A stretch of DNA of 64,000 bases from Luteibacter sp. dw_328 (GTDB lineage Bacteria; Pseudomonadota; Gammaproteobacteria; Xanthomonadales; Rhodanobacteraceae), in assembly GCF_018449605.1 (NCBI RefSeq), contig NZ_JAAVUW010000009.1, forward strand, positions 148,134-212,133, in the 5' to 3' direction. Shown here one piece after another: positions 20,301 through 28,677 of the stretch; the first letter of the stretch is position 1, and each line of letters starts with the position of its first letter. The translations under genes and the position numbers were made by a program. The notes below the pieces were generated by a model that had not been told where the DNA came from, did no database searches, and worked only from the letters and a program-made list of their open reading frames with translations.

Positions 20301-20467
20301 GTATCGCGATCGTCGGCGGCCTGCTGGTATCGCAGCTCCTGACCTTGCTCAGCACGCCGGCGATCTACCTGTGGAACCACGATCGCAAGATTCGCGTGGC
20401 ACGGCGCAAGCACCGTCGCATGCTCAAGCGCCGCTACAAGAACTGGTTGAAAATCCGCAAAGCCTGA
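17306..20467 (+). CDS. RND efflux pump, inner-membrane subunit (HAE1, MdtB/MdtC/MuxB-like)
   Basis: Proton-driven trimeric exporter subunit of 1053 aa. The GTG at 17306 (MNFFAPFIRRPRGTSL) is preferred over an ATG nine codons upstream because AGGAA sits 5 bases before it and family members start this way. The fold shows TM1, a large periplasmic loop, the TM4 proton-relay GFVVDDAIVVIENIVRHME, a second periplasmic loop, and the C-terminal LLLIGIVKKNAILMVDFAL helix region. The family normally works with an adaptor protein and an outer-membrane channel; neither is next to this gene, so it may borrow partners. Flanked by btuB upstream and a convergent MATE gene 36 bp downstream. Confidence 0.9.
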   Translation: MNFFAPFIRRPRGTSLLAAGLTLAGAIAYMLLGVAALPSIEVPAVFIQTQMPGANAQTMASTIIAPLERHLGQIPGVDQMYSNSSEGAGFVRVRFTMDRSTDAAARDVQAAINAAAADLPAGMPSPPQYFKFDTGQIPVLLVAFTSKTMPPDKLFDVVNTLIMPSVKQIDGVSRVQVFGGTPHAVRIELDTNALSSKQLTANDVSNALNAANVNSPQGVLSDGVTQMTVTANDGLREPEDFANILIAVRNNVPVRLSDIAKVTSGEQDQYQAAWFQGDRSVTMQISKRPEANSIATAEAIRAALPRFQSSLPADAVVTPIFDLTQTTQSALHEVKVALLISIVMVVLVMMVFLRRLGPTLIATLSVPLSLAGAFVVMWILGYTLNTMSLMALVLCIGFVVDDAIVVIENIVRHMENGTGPMPASLEGVREIGFTVVSITLSLIAVFAPLLFGNNMITKLLREFSVTLAAAVVISAVVSLTLTPALCARYLKHDDADRKVSRWERALERFDRGLLGTYERALNWAMRHRRVMRWQPLILLFATFALGFAVVKTAGGNFMPDEDTGMLQAEVTADANISPDEMSRRLKRVGDIMQNDPTVADVNTILGSGNDGAAVGNSGLMFIDLKPKGSGPDHRKESIKEIMERLGKQYEKLSDVQVFMSPVQFLGGGGNNGNRGQYSFQLISTGGENLQPWVMKLVRKMRTIPEFKDVGSDFDVVGKQQMLQVDRDSAGRLSVGMGMVDSALYNAFGQRQVSIIYSDINQYWVVLTAAAAQTLSPDALLNTYVKSGTGVMVPLSALAKIAPVATPTTITHQNQLESADITYNLPPKIAPDKGNAMVEEAVRQLNLPEGIRMDFTGTNQRLKDAQSNGMVLLIGAILAVYIVLGILYESLGHPLTIISTLPAAGAGAFLAMLITQQQLTLMTIIAVLLLIGIVKKNAILMVDFALVAQREYGMSPVEAIRQAALVRFRPITMTTLVAMGAALPLAIGFGVGSEMRRPLGIAIVGGLLVSQLLTLLSTPAIYLWNHDRKIRVARRKHRRMLKRRYKNWLKIRKA

Positions 20468-20503
20468 CAATCCCGCTCCTACACGTTGCGGACAGCGTTG
20501 GGA

Positions 20504-21913
20504 TTACACCGCGGGTGTGGCGTCCACGACCGGTGCTGTGGCGGGCAACATGTGCGCCTTTTTCCAGCTGCCACGACGGTAGTACACCGTCGTGATCACC
20601 AGCGAGACGAGAGAGCCGACGGGGAAACTCCACCAGATCGCATCCGCACCGATGACCGGTTCGAGCAGCGCCGCGAAGGGATAACGCACGAGCCACATCG
20701 AGATGATAAGCACGACCAGCGGCAGCATCACCGCACCCGTGGCGCGCACCACACCGAACATCACGAAGGTCACGCCGAACAGCAGGAAGGACCAGACCAC
20801 GATGTGGTTGAGGTGCTGGGCGATACCGATGGCCGAGCTGTCACTGCCCAGGAACAGCACCAGCGCCGCGCGGTTGAACAGGTAGATGATGAGCACCAGC
20901 GTGCCGGTCAGTGCGAAGTTGGTCAGCACACCGGCGCGCCCGATGCCCGCGACGCGATCCCAACGCTTCGCGCCGACGTTCTGCGCCACCATCGAGGACA
21001 CCGCGCTGCCGATCGCCAGTGCGGGCATCTGGATGTACGTCCACAGCTGCGAAGCAGCGCCGAAGGCCGCCGTGGTCTGCGAGCCGTGCCGATTGACCAG
21101 CGACATCATGATGATGGCCGACGACGCGATCACGACCATCTGCGCGCCCATGGGCAACCCTTTCGCCAGCAGGCTTTTGAGGATGGCGACATCGGGTACG
21201 AGCAGACGCAGTTCGTGACGGTGGATGCACAGGAAATATTTCTTCCGGTAGAGCCAGACGAAAAGGGCGAGCAGGGTGGTGGTCTGCGCGATGAGCGTCG
21301 CCACCGCGGAGCCGGCAATGCCCATGTGCGGCACCGGGCCGAGACCGAAGATGAAGAGTGGGTTGAGCGCGATATCGAGGATCACCGAGATCAGCATGAA
21401 GATGAAGGGCGTGCGTGAATCGCCCGCGCCTCGCAGCGTCATTCCGAGGAAGGTATAGAGGTACATCGCAGGCAGCGCGACGAAGATGATGCGCAGGTAC
21501 TCGATCGCATAGGGCTGCGCGTCATGCGGCGTGCCCATGGCGCGAAGCATCGCGGGCGTGGCGATGAAGCCGCCGATGGCGACCAGCAGCGAGATCGCAA
21601 CGAAGAACCCGAGGCCCGTGCCGACCACGCGGCGCGCTTCCGGAATGTCGTGCGCTCCGACCGTCTGTCCGACCAGGATCGTCGTGGCCATGCCGATGCC
21701 GAAGACCACGCCCAGAAGGAAGAACAGGATCAGGTTGGCATTGGAGGTTGCGGCGAAGGCGGCCTCGCCAAGGAAGTGACCGACCCAGATGGCATTGATC
21801 GACGCGTTCAGCGACTGCAGCACGTTCGCGCCGAGGATCGGCAGCGAGAAGAGCAGCAGCGTGCGGGCGATCGGACCTTCGGTCAGCGCAGCGCGCCTGG
21901 CCGGGAGTGTCAT
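20504..21913 (-). CDS. MATE-family multidrug efflux protein
   Basis: Cation-coupled inner-membrane exporter of 469 aa with twelve hydrophobic segments in two similar halves. LFSLPILGANVLQSLNASINAIWVG at residues 17-41 and GAQMVVIASSAIIMMSLVNR near 255 are the matching first helices of each half (NorM-like). It starts inside the stop of the DUF2239 gene (ATGA at 21910-21913), so the two are translated together. The exported substrate is unknown. Confidence 0.9.
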   Translation of the reverse strand: MTLPARRAALTEGPIARTLLLFSLPILGANVLQSLNASINAIWVGHFLGEAAFAATSNANLILFFLLGVVFGIGMATTILVGQTVGAHDIPEARRVVGTGLGFFVAISLLVAIGGFIATPAMLRAMGTPHDAQPYAIEYLRIIFVALPAMYLYTFLGMTLRGAGDSRTPFIFMLISVILDIALNPLFIFGLGPVPHMGIAGSAVATLIAQTTTLLALFVWLYRKKYFLCIHRHELRLLVPDVAILKSLLAKGLPMGAQMVVIASSAIIMMSLVNRHGSQTTAAFGAASQLWTYIQMPALAIGSAVSSMVAQNVGAKRWDRVAGIGRAGVLTNFALTGTLVLIIYLFNRAALVLFLGSDSSAIGIAQHLNHIVVWSFLLFGVTFVMFGVVRATGAVMLPLVVLIISMWLVRYPFAALLEPVIGADAIWWSFPVGSLVSLVITTVYYRRGSWKKAHMLPATAPVVDATPAV

Positions 21914-22470
21914 GCTTCACCACCCGCACGCGCAGCGAGAACACGTACGTAATCGCGGATATCCGGCGGCCATGCTTCGGTCAGCGTATCGAAGCGGACC
22001 CGGTCACTGCGGTGGAACGCACGCGATGCTTCCTCGTAATCGGGCAGGTTGCCGGCCAGCGCCATCATCACGCGGTCCACCGCTTCGCTGGCCTGGCGCA
22101 GGCGATCCGCGGGAGCCTGCTGGCGACTCGCGGTTTCGACCAGACGGCGCAGGGCGACGGACGCGCCACCGGGCTGGGCCGAAAGCCAGCCCCAATGTCG
22201 CGGCAGAAGGGTTACTTCCCGCGCCACGACACCCAGCTTCGGCCGCCCGGGCCCACGTTTGGCCGGCGGCTCGTGGCCCGGCAGTCGCGCCAGTACGTCG
22301 TGGGTGGTGCCGCGGTAGTCGATGTCGACGGGGCGGCCTGTACTGTCGTCGTAGATGATCGGCGAAGCGTCAGGACGCGCGTCGAGCAGATGCTTGCAGC
22401 GCTCGACCACAGCCGCGAGCGATCCCGCAGCCAGGCGCGTCATGCCATCGAAGGCGATAAAGGTGGTCAT
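21910..22470 (-). CDS. DUF2239-family protein
   Basis: Soluble protein of 186 aa, function unknown. The ATG at 22470 begins MTTFIAFDGMTRLAAGS, as family members do; the reading frame extends upstream into the LysR gene but without similarity. Seen blocks include a basic KRGPGRPKLGVVAREVTLLP (about residues 71-90) followed by HWGWLSAQPGGASVALRRLV, then a helical C terminus. Its stop overlaps the MATE start, hinting at a shared role, perhaps regulatory. No signal peptide or membrane segment. Confidence 0.8.
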   Translation of the reverse strand: MTTFIAFDGMTRLAAGSLAAVVERCKHLLDARPDASPIIYDDSTGRPVDIDYRGTTHDVLARLPGHEPPAKRGPGRPKLGVVAREVTLLPRHWGWLSAQPGGASVALRRLVETASRQQAPADRLRQASEAVDRVMMALAGNLPDYEEASRAFHRSDRVRFDTLTEAWPPDIRDYVRVLAARAGGEA

Positions 22471-22525
22471 CGGTGTCTCGGGAAGCGGGTGCGATGCCGC
22501 CATATTACCCGGATTAAATAAACCG

Positions 22526-23428
22526 TCAATCTCCCCGGGTAAAACCCTCTTCGGTAATCCACTCGATGAAGGCGCGAAGACGCGCATTGTGCCGTCGGTC
22601 GGGGGGATAGACGAGATACACCGGGAGCGGCGCGGGCTGCCATGGCGCCAGCACCGGGACCAGCTCGCCCTTGGCAATGTGGTCCGCCACGGTGAAACCG
22701 AGCGCCTGCACGAGTCCGAGACCGGCAATCGCTGCCGCGGTATGCGCGTTGCTCTCGTTGACCTCCACGGCAGCCGTAAACTCGATCTCGAACGTCCGCC
22801 CGTCTTCACGGAATCGCAGCGGGTGCATGCGACCGCTGTGTGCGGAGAAATAGCCGACCACGTCATGACCGTCACGGACGATGTCTTCGGGTACCGCAGG
22901 CGTGCCGCGACGGGCGAGATAGGCCGGCGTGGCGCAGAGCGTCCACGACAGCTCGGCAATCTGGCGCGTGACCAGGGCGGGGTCGTCCCCCGTGCTGCGG
23001 ATCGCACAGTCGATGCCTTCGCTGATCAGGTCCACGGTGCGATCCGTCACGCCCAGCTGCACGCGTATTCCGGGGTAGCGTGCCCGGAACCCCGGCAGCG
23101 CCGGAATGATCAGGCCCGCCGCGACCGACCCGCCCGTGTCGATACGCAGGTTCCCTACAGGGTTATTGCGGCCGCCGGCCAGGGTGGTCTCGAACTCGTC
23201 GAGCTCGGCGAGCCATTGGCGGGTACGCTCGTAGTAGGCAGCTCCCTGGGCGGTCACCGTCACGCGCCGCGTGGTCCGCTCCAGCAGGCGTACACCCAGT
23301 TCGCCCTCGAGGCCCTGGATCAGCTTGGTCACCGTGGACTTCGGCATGCGCAGGGCGTCGGCCGCGCGACCGAAACCACCGGTCTCCACCAGTCGGCCGA
23401 AGACCCGGATGGCAAGAAGATGATCCAT
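22526..23428 (-). CDS. LysR-family transcriptional regulator
   Basis: Regulator of 300 aa with an N-terminal winged helix (LLAIRVFGRLVETGGFGRAA, then MPKSTVTKLIQGLEGELGVRLLERTTRRV, residues 3-60) and a substrate-binding domain (about 90-290). Start at ATG 23428 (MDHLLAIRVF) with GGGGAAAC upstream; an in-frame ATG 13 codons earlier lies within the palindromic operator and is less likely. It is divergent from the SDR gene, the usual arrangement when a LysR protein controls its neighbour. Effector unknown. Confidence 0.9.
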   Translation of the reverse strand: MDHLLAIRVFGRLVETGGFGRAADALRMPKSTVTKLIQGLEGELGVRLLERTTRRVTVTAQGAAYYERTRQWLAELDEFETTLAGGRNNPVGNLRIDTGGSVAAGLIIPALPGFRARYPGIRVQLGVTDRTVDLISEGIDCAIRSTGDDPALVTRQIAELSWTLCATPAYLARRGTPAVPEDIVRDGHDVVGYFSAHSGRMHPLRFREDGRTFEIEFTAAVEVNESNAHTAAAIAGLGLVQALGFTVADHIAKGELVPVLAPWQPAPLPVYLVYPPDRRHNARLRAFIEWITEEGFTRGD

Positions 23429-23445
23429 GGCTGTTTCCCCGCAGG

Positions 23446-23471
23446 AATAATGAAATCGCGATTCCATTATT
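23446..23471. promoter_or_regulatory. 26-bp near-perfect palindrome in the LysR/SDR divergent promoter
   Basis: AATAATG (23446-23452) and CATTATT (23465-23471) flank a perfect inner palindrome AATCGCGATT (23454-23463); only the pair 23453/23464 does not match. AT-rich arms inside GC-rich DNA, midway between the divergent starts, fit a LysR operator controlling both genes. Confidence 0.6.
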
Positions 23472-23538
23472 TATCCGCGAACGGGGAATAACCATCTTGG
23501 GTGAATCGACCGCGCCGCGGTTATCGGAGCCGAAGATC

Positions 23539-24315
23539 ATGCATACCCTCGCCACCAGCAACGTCCACACCACTCGCCATGCCGGCAAGATCGTCCTCGT
23601 CACCGGCGGCAGCTCGGGCCTCGGCCTCGCCACGGCCGAGCGCTTCGTCCGCGAAGGCGCCACCGTCTATATCACCGGCCGTCGTCAGGCCGAGCTCGAT
23701 ACGGCCGCCGCGTCCCTCGGCGTCACCGCCATCCAGGGCGACATCGCCAAGGCAGCCGACCTCGATCGCATCTTCGCCACCATTCGCGACAAGAGCGGAC
23801 GCCTCGACATCCTGTTCGCCAACGCAGGTGGCGGTGAATTCGCGCCTCTCGGCCAGATCAGCGAGGCGCAGTTCGACAAATACTTCGGCATCAACGTGAA
23901 GGGCACGCTGTTTACCGTGCAGAAAGCGCTGGAGCTGATGGGCCCGGGCTCGGCCATCGTCCTCAACGGTTCCATGGTGTCGATCAAGGGCGCCCCGGCG
24001 TTCGGCGTTTACGCGGCCACGAAGGCGGCGCTGCGCTCGTTCGCCCGCACCTGGGCCAGCGACCTGAAGGGTCGCGACATCCGCGTCAACGTCGTCGCGC
24101 CGGGCACCGTGGTCACCCCTGCGTACACGTCGGAACTCGGCATGAGCGAACAGCAGATCGCCGAGTACAGCGCCTACGTCGAGAGCATCACGCCGCTCGG
24201 CCGCACCGGCACCCCGGACGAAATCGCCAAGGCCGTCTCCTTCCTCGCGTCAGACGAAGCCAGCTACATCACCGGCATTGAGTTGTTCGTCGACGGGGGT
24301 CAGGCGCAGATCTGA
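23539..24315 (+). CDS. Short-chain dehydrogenase/reductase (classical SDR)
   Basis: NAD(P)-dependent oxidoreductase of 258 aa. TGGSSGLG (residues 22-29) is the dinucleotide loop, LFANAGGG the structural NAG block, NGSMVSIKGAPAFGVYAATK holds the catalytic Ser-Tyr-Lys set, and the C terminus ends YITGIELFVDGGQAQI as in classical SDRs. ATG at 23539 is preferred to a TTG 14 codons upstream, although a GGAGCCGAAGATC stretch gives a ribosome site at moderate distance. Likely controlled by the divergent LysR protein. Substrate unknown; such LysR-SDR pairs are common. Confidence 0.9.
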   Translation: MHTLATSNVHTTRHAGKIVLVTGGSSGLGLATAERFVREGATVYITGRRQAELDTAAASLGVTAIQGDIAKAADLDRIFATIRDKSGRLDILFANAGGGEFAPLGQISEAQFDKYFGINVKGTLFTVQKALELMGPGSAIVLNGSMVSIKGAPAFGVYAATKAALRSFARTWASDLKGRDIRVNVVAPGTVVTPAYTSELGMSEQQIAEYSAYVESITPLGRTGTPDEIAKAVSFLASDEASYITGIELFVDGGQAQI

Positions 24316-24357
24316 CGGGGGTCTTCATGGGGGCGGGCTCGCGATGACGACTAACCC

Positions 24358-25134
24358 TTAATTCAGGCCCCAGGCATATGAGTCCATGGAGAGGACGCCA
24401 TACGTGATGCCTCCATCGATCGCCGTCGGAACATCGCTCCCGGCGGCACCGGCGGCGACGAGGAGTGGCAGGTAGTGCTCCTCGGTCGGATGCGCGCGAA
24501 TGGCGCTGGGCGCAAGGCGGCGGTAGTCGCGCAGGGCGTCCGTGTTGCCCTCGAGAACGGCCTTGCGGCTCCAGGCGGCGAACTCGCTGGCGTACGCGGC
24601 GTTCTCCCCCGAGCGACGCACCTCGTACAGGTTGTGCGTAAGGCTGCCCGAGCCGACGATGACCACGCCCCGGTCACGCAAAGGCGCCAGCGCCTTGCCC
24701 AGGCGCAGTGCACCGGCCGCGTCCAGATTATGTGGCATCGACACCTGGATCACCGGCACGTCCGCATCCGGTCGCAAATAGCGCAGCGGCACCCATGCAC
24801 CGTGGTCGTAACCGCGCTCCGGGTCGACGATCGCGACGAAACCCGCGTCGATCAACAACGACGCGGTCTCGCATGCCAGCCCGGGCGAGCCCGGCGAGGG
24901 ATAGGTAAGCGTGTAGAGCGGCGGCGGAAAGCCTCCGAAGTCGTGGATCGTCCCCGGCATGGCCGCGCCGGTCACCCGTATACCGCCCGTCTGCCAGTGC
25001 GGTGAGACGACGACGATCGCCATCGCGTTAGCGAGACGCTCACCGATGTCGGTCAGGCGCGGACCGAGCAAACCCGGCTCGAGCGCGAAGGTCGGGGCAC
25101 CGTGGGAGATGAACAGGGCGGGGGCGCGGAGCAT
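24358..25134 (-). CDS. ygiD: DODA-type extradiol dioxygenase, LigB superfamily (YgiD-like)
   Basis: Predicted non-haem iron or zinc dioxygenase opening aromatic diols, related to 4,5-DOPA dioxygenase. The 258-aa product starts at ATG 25134 (MLRAPALFISHGAP). Metal-ligand candidates are the histidine in FISHGAPTFALEPG (H11), VVSPHWQTGG and YDHGAWVPLRY, with GSGSLTHNLYEVRR near the C terminus. Family size and order match YgiD. It is convergent with the SDR gene (42 bp), so not co-transcribed with it. Confidence 0.9.
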   Translation of the reverse strand: MLRAPALFISHGAPTFALEPGLLGPRLTDIGERLANAMAIVVVSPHWQTGGIRVTGAAMPGTIHDFGGFPPPLYTLTYPSPGSPGLACETASLLIDAGFVAIVDPERGYDHGAWVPLRYLRPDADVPVIQVSMPHNLDAAGALRLGKALAPLRDRGVVIVGSGSLTHNLYEVRRSGENAAYASEFAAWSRKAVLEGNTDALRDYRRLAPSAIRAHPTEEHYLPLLVAAGAAGSDVPTAIDGGITYGVLSMDSYAWGLN

Positions 25135-25268
25135 GGCGGACACCTGATGACATGGAGGCGGATGCCTCCCCCTAGCAATGTAGGGGGTGTCACGCGGGGG
25201 ATAAATCGCCGTGGGAAGAACACATTGGCGCACCCGGGGAACAACCTCCCCTTGCCGGCCGGCCAGCC

Positions 25269-27857
25269 TCAGGTCAAACGAACCTCGCGTGCGCCCTCGC
25301 CGAGCTCATCGATGGACACCGGGCGCGAGAAGAAAAAGCCCTGCATCGACGTGCACTCTTCGTCGAGCAGCCAGCGCCGCTGGCGGTCGGTCTCGACGCC
25401 TTCGGCGACGACCTCGAGGTTGAGGCTGCGCGCGAGGAAGACGATCGAACGACAGATCGATGCGTCGACGTCGTCCTGCAGCAGCGCGCTGGTGAAATGC
25501 CGGTCGATCTTGATCTTGTCCAGCGGAAGCCGCGACAGATAGGTCAGGTTCGAATAGCCCGTGCCGAAGTCGTCCAGCGCGATGCTGACGCCCATCGCAC
25601 GCAGCTCGTGCAGCGTGCGAATAGCGCGTGCCGGCTCGTTCATGAAGGCGCTTTCGGTCAGCTCCAGCTCCAGCGACGAAGCGCTCGCCCCCGTTTCGGC
25701 CAGTGCCTGGCGCACTTCGGCCACGAGGTCGACGTGTACCAGTTGCTGCGCCGAGATGTTCACGGCGATCCGGCAGCCGGGACCCAGCAAGGCGGCGATG
25801 CGTCGTTGCTGCCGGCACGCCTCGCGCAACACCCACTGGCCGATCTGCACGATGGCGCCGGTCTCTTCCAGCAAGGGCACCAGCTTGTCGGGCGTACCCA
25901 GGTCTCCCGGCGCGGACGGCCAGCGCAATAGCGCTTCCACACCGATGACGCGGCCGTCGTCGCCCGCGTGCTGCGTCTGCCAGGCGAGCGCAAGCTCGTT
26001 GTCGAGGTTAGCGCCGGACAACCGCGAGAGCACGGTCAGACGCGCCATGGCGGTAGCGTGCATGTCGGCGGAATACCGCTTCCACGTGTGACGCCCCGAA
26101 CGCTTTGCGTCGTACATCGCCGTATCGGCATTGCGAATGAGCGTGTCCGCGTCGGAACCGTCACGCGTGGCGAAGGCCACACCGATGCTGCACTTCAGTC
26201 GCTGCATCGTGCCGCCGACTTCCAATGGCTCTTCGATGGCGCACTGGATGCGCGGCAGCACGTCGAGCGCTCGCGCCGGTGAACACGTGAAAGGGATCAT
26301 CGCGACGAACTCGTCGCCACCGAAGCGGCCGATGTGACCGAGTCCGTCGAGGACATCGCCCAGTTTGAGCGTCACGTCGCGCAACACCTGGTCGCCCAGT
26401 GCATGCCCGAGTGCGTCGTTGATGAACTTGAAATGGTCGAGGTCGATGAAGAGCACCATGACGCCGGAGCCATCACGTTGCGATTGCCGGACCAGATGCT
26501 CCAGCTTTTCGCGCAAGGCACGGCGATTGGGCAGGCCGGTGAGCTCGTCGTGCGTCGCCTGGTGATTGAGTCGTTCTTCGTAACGGCGCTGCTGCGTCAC
26601 GTCGCGCACGATCGCCAGGGTGCCGCGCCCACGTGAGTCCCGGTAGTCCGAAAGCGCCAGTTCGGCCTCGAAGGGCATGCCATCCTCGGGGTTGAGCCAG
26701 GCATTGACGCTCGTTCCTTCCGGCGCGCCCCCGCGCATCGCCTCCAGTGCGTCGGCGTCCATGAATTCCGCGGCGTGACGGCCAACCAGTGTCGCGCCGT
26801 CCTGCCCGAGGCGTTCCTCCGCAAGCAGGTTGGCGTACTCGATACGATCGTTACGCACGATGATCACCGGCAGCGGCATACGCGTCATCAGCTGCCTGTA
26901 AGCCGCTTCGCTCGCCGCGAGATCGCGGTCGGTGTCGCGCTGGTGAAGGGTGCTGAGCGACAGGGCCTGGATGAGGTGACTCTGTCGGCGATAGGCGCGA
27001 TCGAAGGCTGCCGCGAAGGCGTTGAGCAAGAGGACGAGCGCGAACGTCGCCAGCATCGATGAGCGCGCCTGCCGGAGCCATTCGTCGAAGATACCGGCGC
27101 GGTCGAGGCTGACCTGGACCGCGAACGGGTAGCGAGCCGACGCGGCCCAGGCGTAGATCCTCAGGTCGTCGGCATGCTGTCCGCTCGCCCCGGGCGTGGG
27201 CACGGGACCGCTCCAGGACATGCCGCGGTCCGTGCGATTACTCGCGAAGCGACGTCCATCCAACGAAAAGACCGCCATATCCGCACTGCCGCCCATCATC
27301 GAGCGGCTCATGCCATCGCGTACGCGTTCTTCGTCGATCAGCGTGCCGAAGGCCGCCGGCTCCCCGACCCGCGAATCGACCAGGACACGAATGGCCGAAG
27401 GTGCGCCGTTGTGTGTATCGGTGACGATGACGCGCACGCTGGCACCCAGCGCCTCGCGCCGCGGAGCGGCCAGGCTGTCGCGCCAGTCCATCAAGGACGC
27501 ACCGCTACTGGCAAGCAGCATGCCCTGCGCATCCAGGGCCACTAACGTCGGCAACTCGGGATGGCGGGCCTGCACTTCGCCCAGGCTCATGTGCAGGGGA
27601 CCGGGCGCGATGCCGTTGACCGCGTTCCGCAACGCGAGCAACGGCCCGAGGCTGGCGTCGATGTCCTGGTCAACCATGCGCACCGTGCCACCGACGGAGC
27701 CGGCAAGCTGCCGGCGCCCATTGGCAAGCATGCCGCGGTAGGCGTCGATCTGCAGGATGGCGACCAGCGTGACGAGGCCCACGGTGAGGCCGAGCGAGAC
27801 GCCCCAGGTGGTCAGACGGATACGCCGGGCGCGCCGTTTCGCCGCGCCCTTGTCCAT
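25269..27857 (-). CDS. Membrane GGDEF-EAL sensor protein (cyclic-di-GMP synthesis/breakdown)
   Basis: Signal-transduction protein of about 862 aa predicted to make or degrade cyclic di-GMP. Order: TM helix near residues 16-36, extracytoplasmic sensing region to about 265, TM helix, PAS domain (about 320-425), GGDEF domain with an intact RFGGDEF motif near 511-517, and EAL domain with an EALLRW motif near 641. Both catalytic signatures are intact (also DFGTGYSNL in EAL), so either activity is possible. Three start codons compete: GTG 27875, GTG 27869 (AAGGGGG upstream) and ATG 27857 (GGAAGG upstream). It is divergent from the PagL-like gene. Confidence 0.9.
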   Translation of the reverse strand: MDKGAAKRRARRIRLTTWGVSLGLTVGLVTLVAILQIDAYRGMLANGRRQLAGSVGGTVRMVDQDIDASLGPLLALRNAVNGIAPGPLHMSLGEVQARHPELPTLVALDAQGMLLASSGASLMDWRDSLAAPRREALGASVRVIVTDTHNGAPSAIRVLVDSRVGEPAAFGTLIDEERVRDGMSRSMMGGSADMAVFSLDGRRFASNRTDRGMSWSGPVPTPGASGQHADDLRIYAWAASARYPFAVQVSLDRAGIFDEWLRQARSSMLATFALVLLLNAFAAAFDRAYRRQSHLIQALSLSTLHQRDTDRDLAASEAAYRQLMTRMPLPVIIVRNDRIEYANLLAEERLGQDGATLVGRHAAEFMDADALEAMRGGAPEGTSVNAWLNPEDGMPFEAELALSDYRDSRGRGTLAIVRDVTQQRRYEERLNHQATHDELTGLPNRRALREKLEHLVRQSQRDGSGVMVLFIDLDHFKFINDALGHALGDQVLRDVTLKLGDVLDGLGHIGRFGGDEFVAMIPFTCSPARALDVLPRIQCAIEEPLEVGGTMQRLKCSIGVAFATRDGSDADTLIRNADTAMYDAKRSGRHTWKRYSADMHATAMARLTVLSRLSGANLDNELALAWQTQHAGDDGRVIGVEALLRWPSAPGDLGTPDKLVPLLEETGAIVQIGQWVLREACRQQRRIAALLGPGCRIAVNISAQQLVHVDLVAEVRQALAETGASASSLELELTESAFMNEPARAIRTLHELRAMGVSIALDDFGTGYSNLTYLSRLPLDKIKIDRHFTSALLQDDVDASICRSIVFLARSLNLEVVAEGVETDRQRRWLLDEECTSMQGFFFSRPVSIDELGEGAREVRLT

Positions 27858-28122
27858 CGCGCCTTCCACCGTCACGCCCCCTTGCGCCCCAACGCCGTTC
27901 CTGTTCCCGCCGCTGGTCGGCGGCAGGGCCCTGTACGTCTGTAACGGCAGGGGTGCCGCCGCCTTGACCCCTGACAGGGCCTGATACCGCTACACACGAA
28001 AGGCGGGTGCAATATCGGCACGAATATTCTTAAGTAACCTCTTTTATTCACGTTCGATGGACACGATTTACCGAACGATCCAGTTCACTAACAAACGTCC
28101 CACCACAAGGACCAGTTCCCCC

Positions 28123-28656
28123 ATGCGCTCGTCCCGCCCCACACTTGGCGTCATCGCCGCCGTACTCCTGTCCGCTGTCGCCCTCCCCGCCGCTGCCGAT
28201 ACCCACCTGGAACTCCAGGGGGGCCGCAGCTACATGGACACGCACGGCACCAACGTCTTCTTCCTCGAGTCCGTCTTCAACGCCTACCAGATCGGCCAGA
28301 GCCGCTTCACGTGGTCACCCGATGTCTCGGTCGGCTACATCAACGGTCGCCATATCGCGCATTACGACGATTACAGCCCCGGTGTGACGAACAATGTCTG
28401 GCTCGGCGCCGCCGGCGCCCGCTTCCACTACGGCACCGATAGCGACTGGTACCAGCCACTCTTCTTCAGCTTCCAGGTCGCTGGCACGGCAGGCGGCCAC
28501 ACGCAGGCGCTGTCCAGCAGCTACGAGTTCGTCAGCACACTCGGCTGGCAGATGAAGAACGTGAGTTTCCAGATCCGCCACATCTCGAACGGCAGCTTCA
28601 AGGAGCCGAACCGCGGCGAGACGATGGCCCTGGTGGGTATCGGCTTCGACCTCTGA
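28123..28656 (+). CDS. pagL: Lipid A 3-O-deacylase, PagL family
   Basis: Outer-membrane beta-barrel enzyme expected to remove the 3-position acyl chain of lipid A, reducing immune recognition or altering the envelope. 177 aa: signal peptide 1-25 (ending LPAAA), then alternating barrel strands, and the diagnostic HISNGSF with H153, S155 and N156, plus E166 as the possible third catalytic residue (one residue closer than in the Pseudomonas enzyme). It ends in GIGFDL, a typical C-terminal outer-membrane signal. AAGGA lies 10 bases before the ATG. It is followed by a strong bidirectional terminator. Confidence 0.85.
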   Translation: MRSSRPTLGVIAAVLLSAVALPAAADTHLELQGGRSYMDTHGTNVFFLESVFNAYQIGQSRFTWSPDVSVGYINGRHIAHYDDYSPGVTNNVWLGAAGARFHYGTDSDWYQPLFFSFQVAGTAGGHTQALSSSYEFVSTLGWQMKNVSFQIRHISNGSFKEPNRGETMALVGIGFDL

Positions 28657-28677
28657 TTCCTGTCCCTCGGACAGAGA

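Noticed and set aside
26281..26292. GAACACGTGAAA as a parS site
   Set aside because: Only one half matches the parS palindrome and it lies within the coding region of the GGDEF-EAL gene, far from parAB.
28057..28122. Longer start for the PagL-like gene
   Set aside because: The extra 22 residues would precede and bury the signal peptide; the ATG at 28123 has AAGGA upstream.
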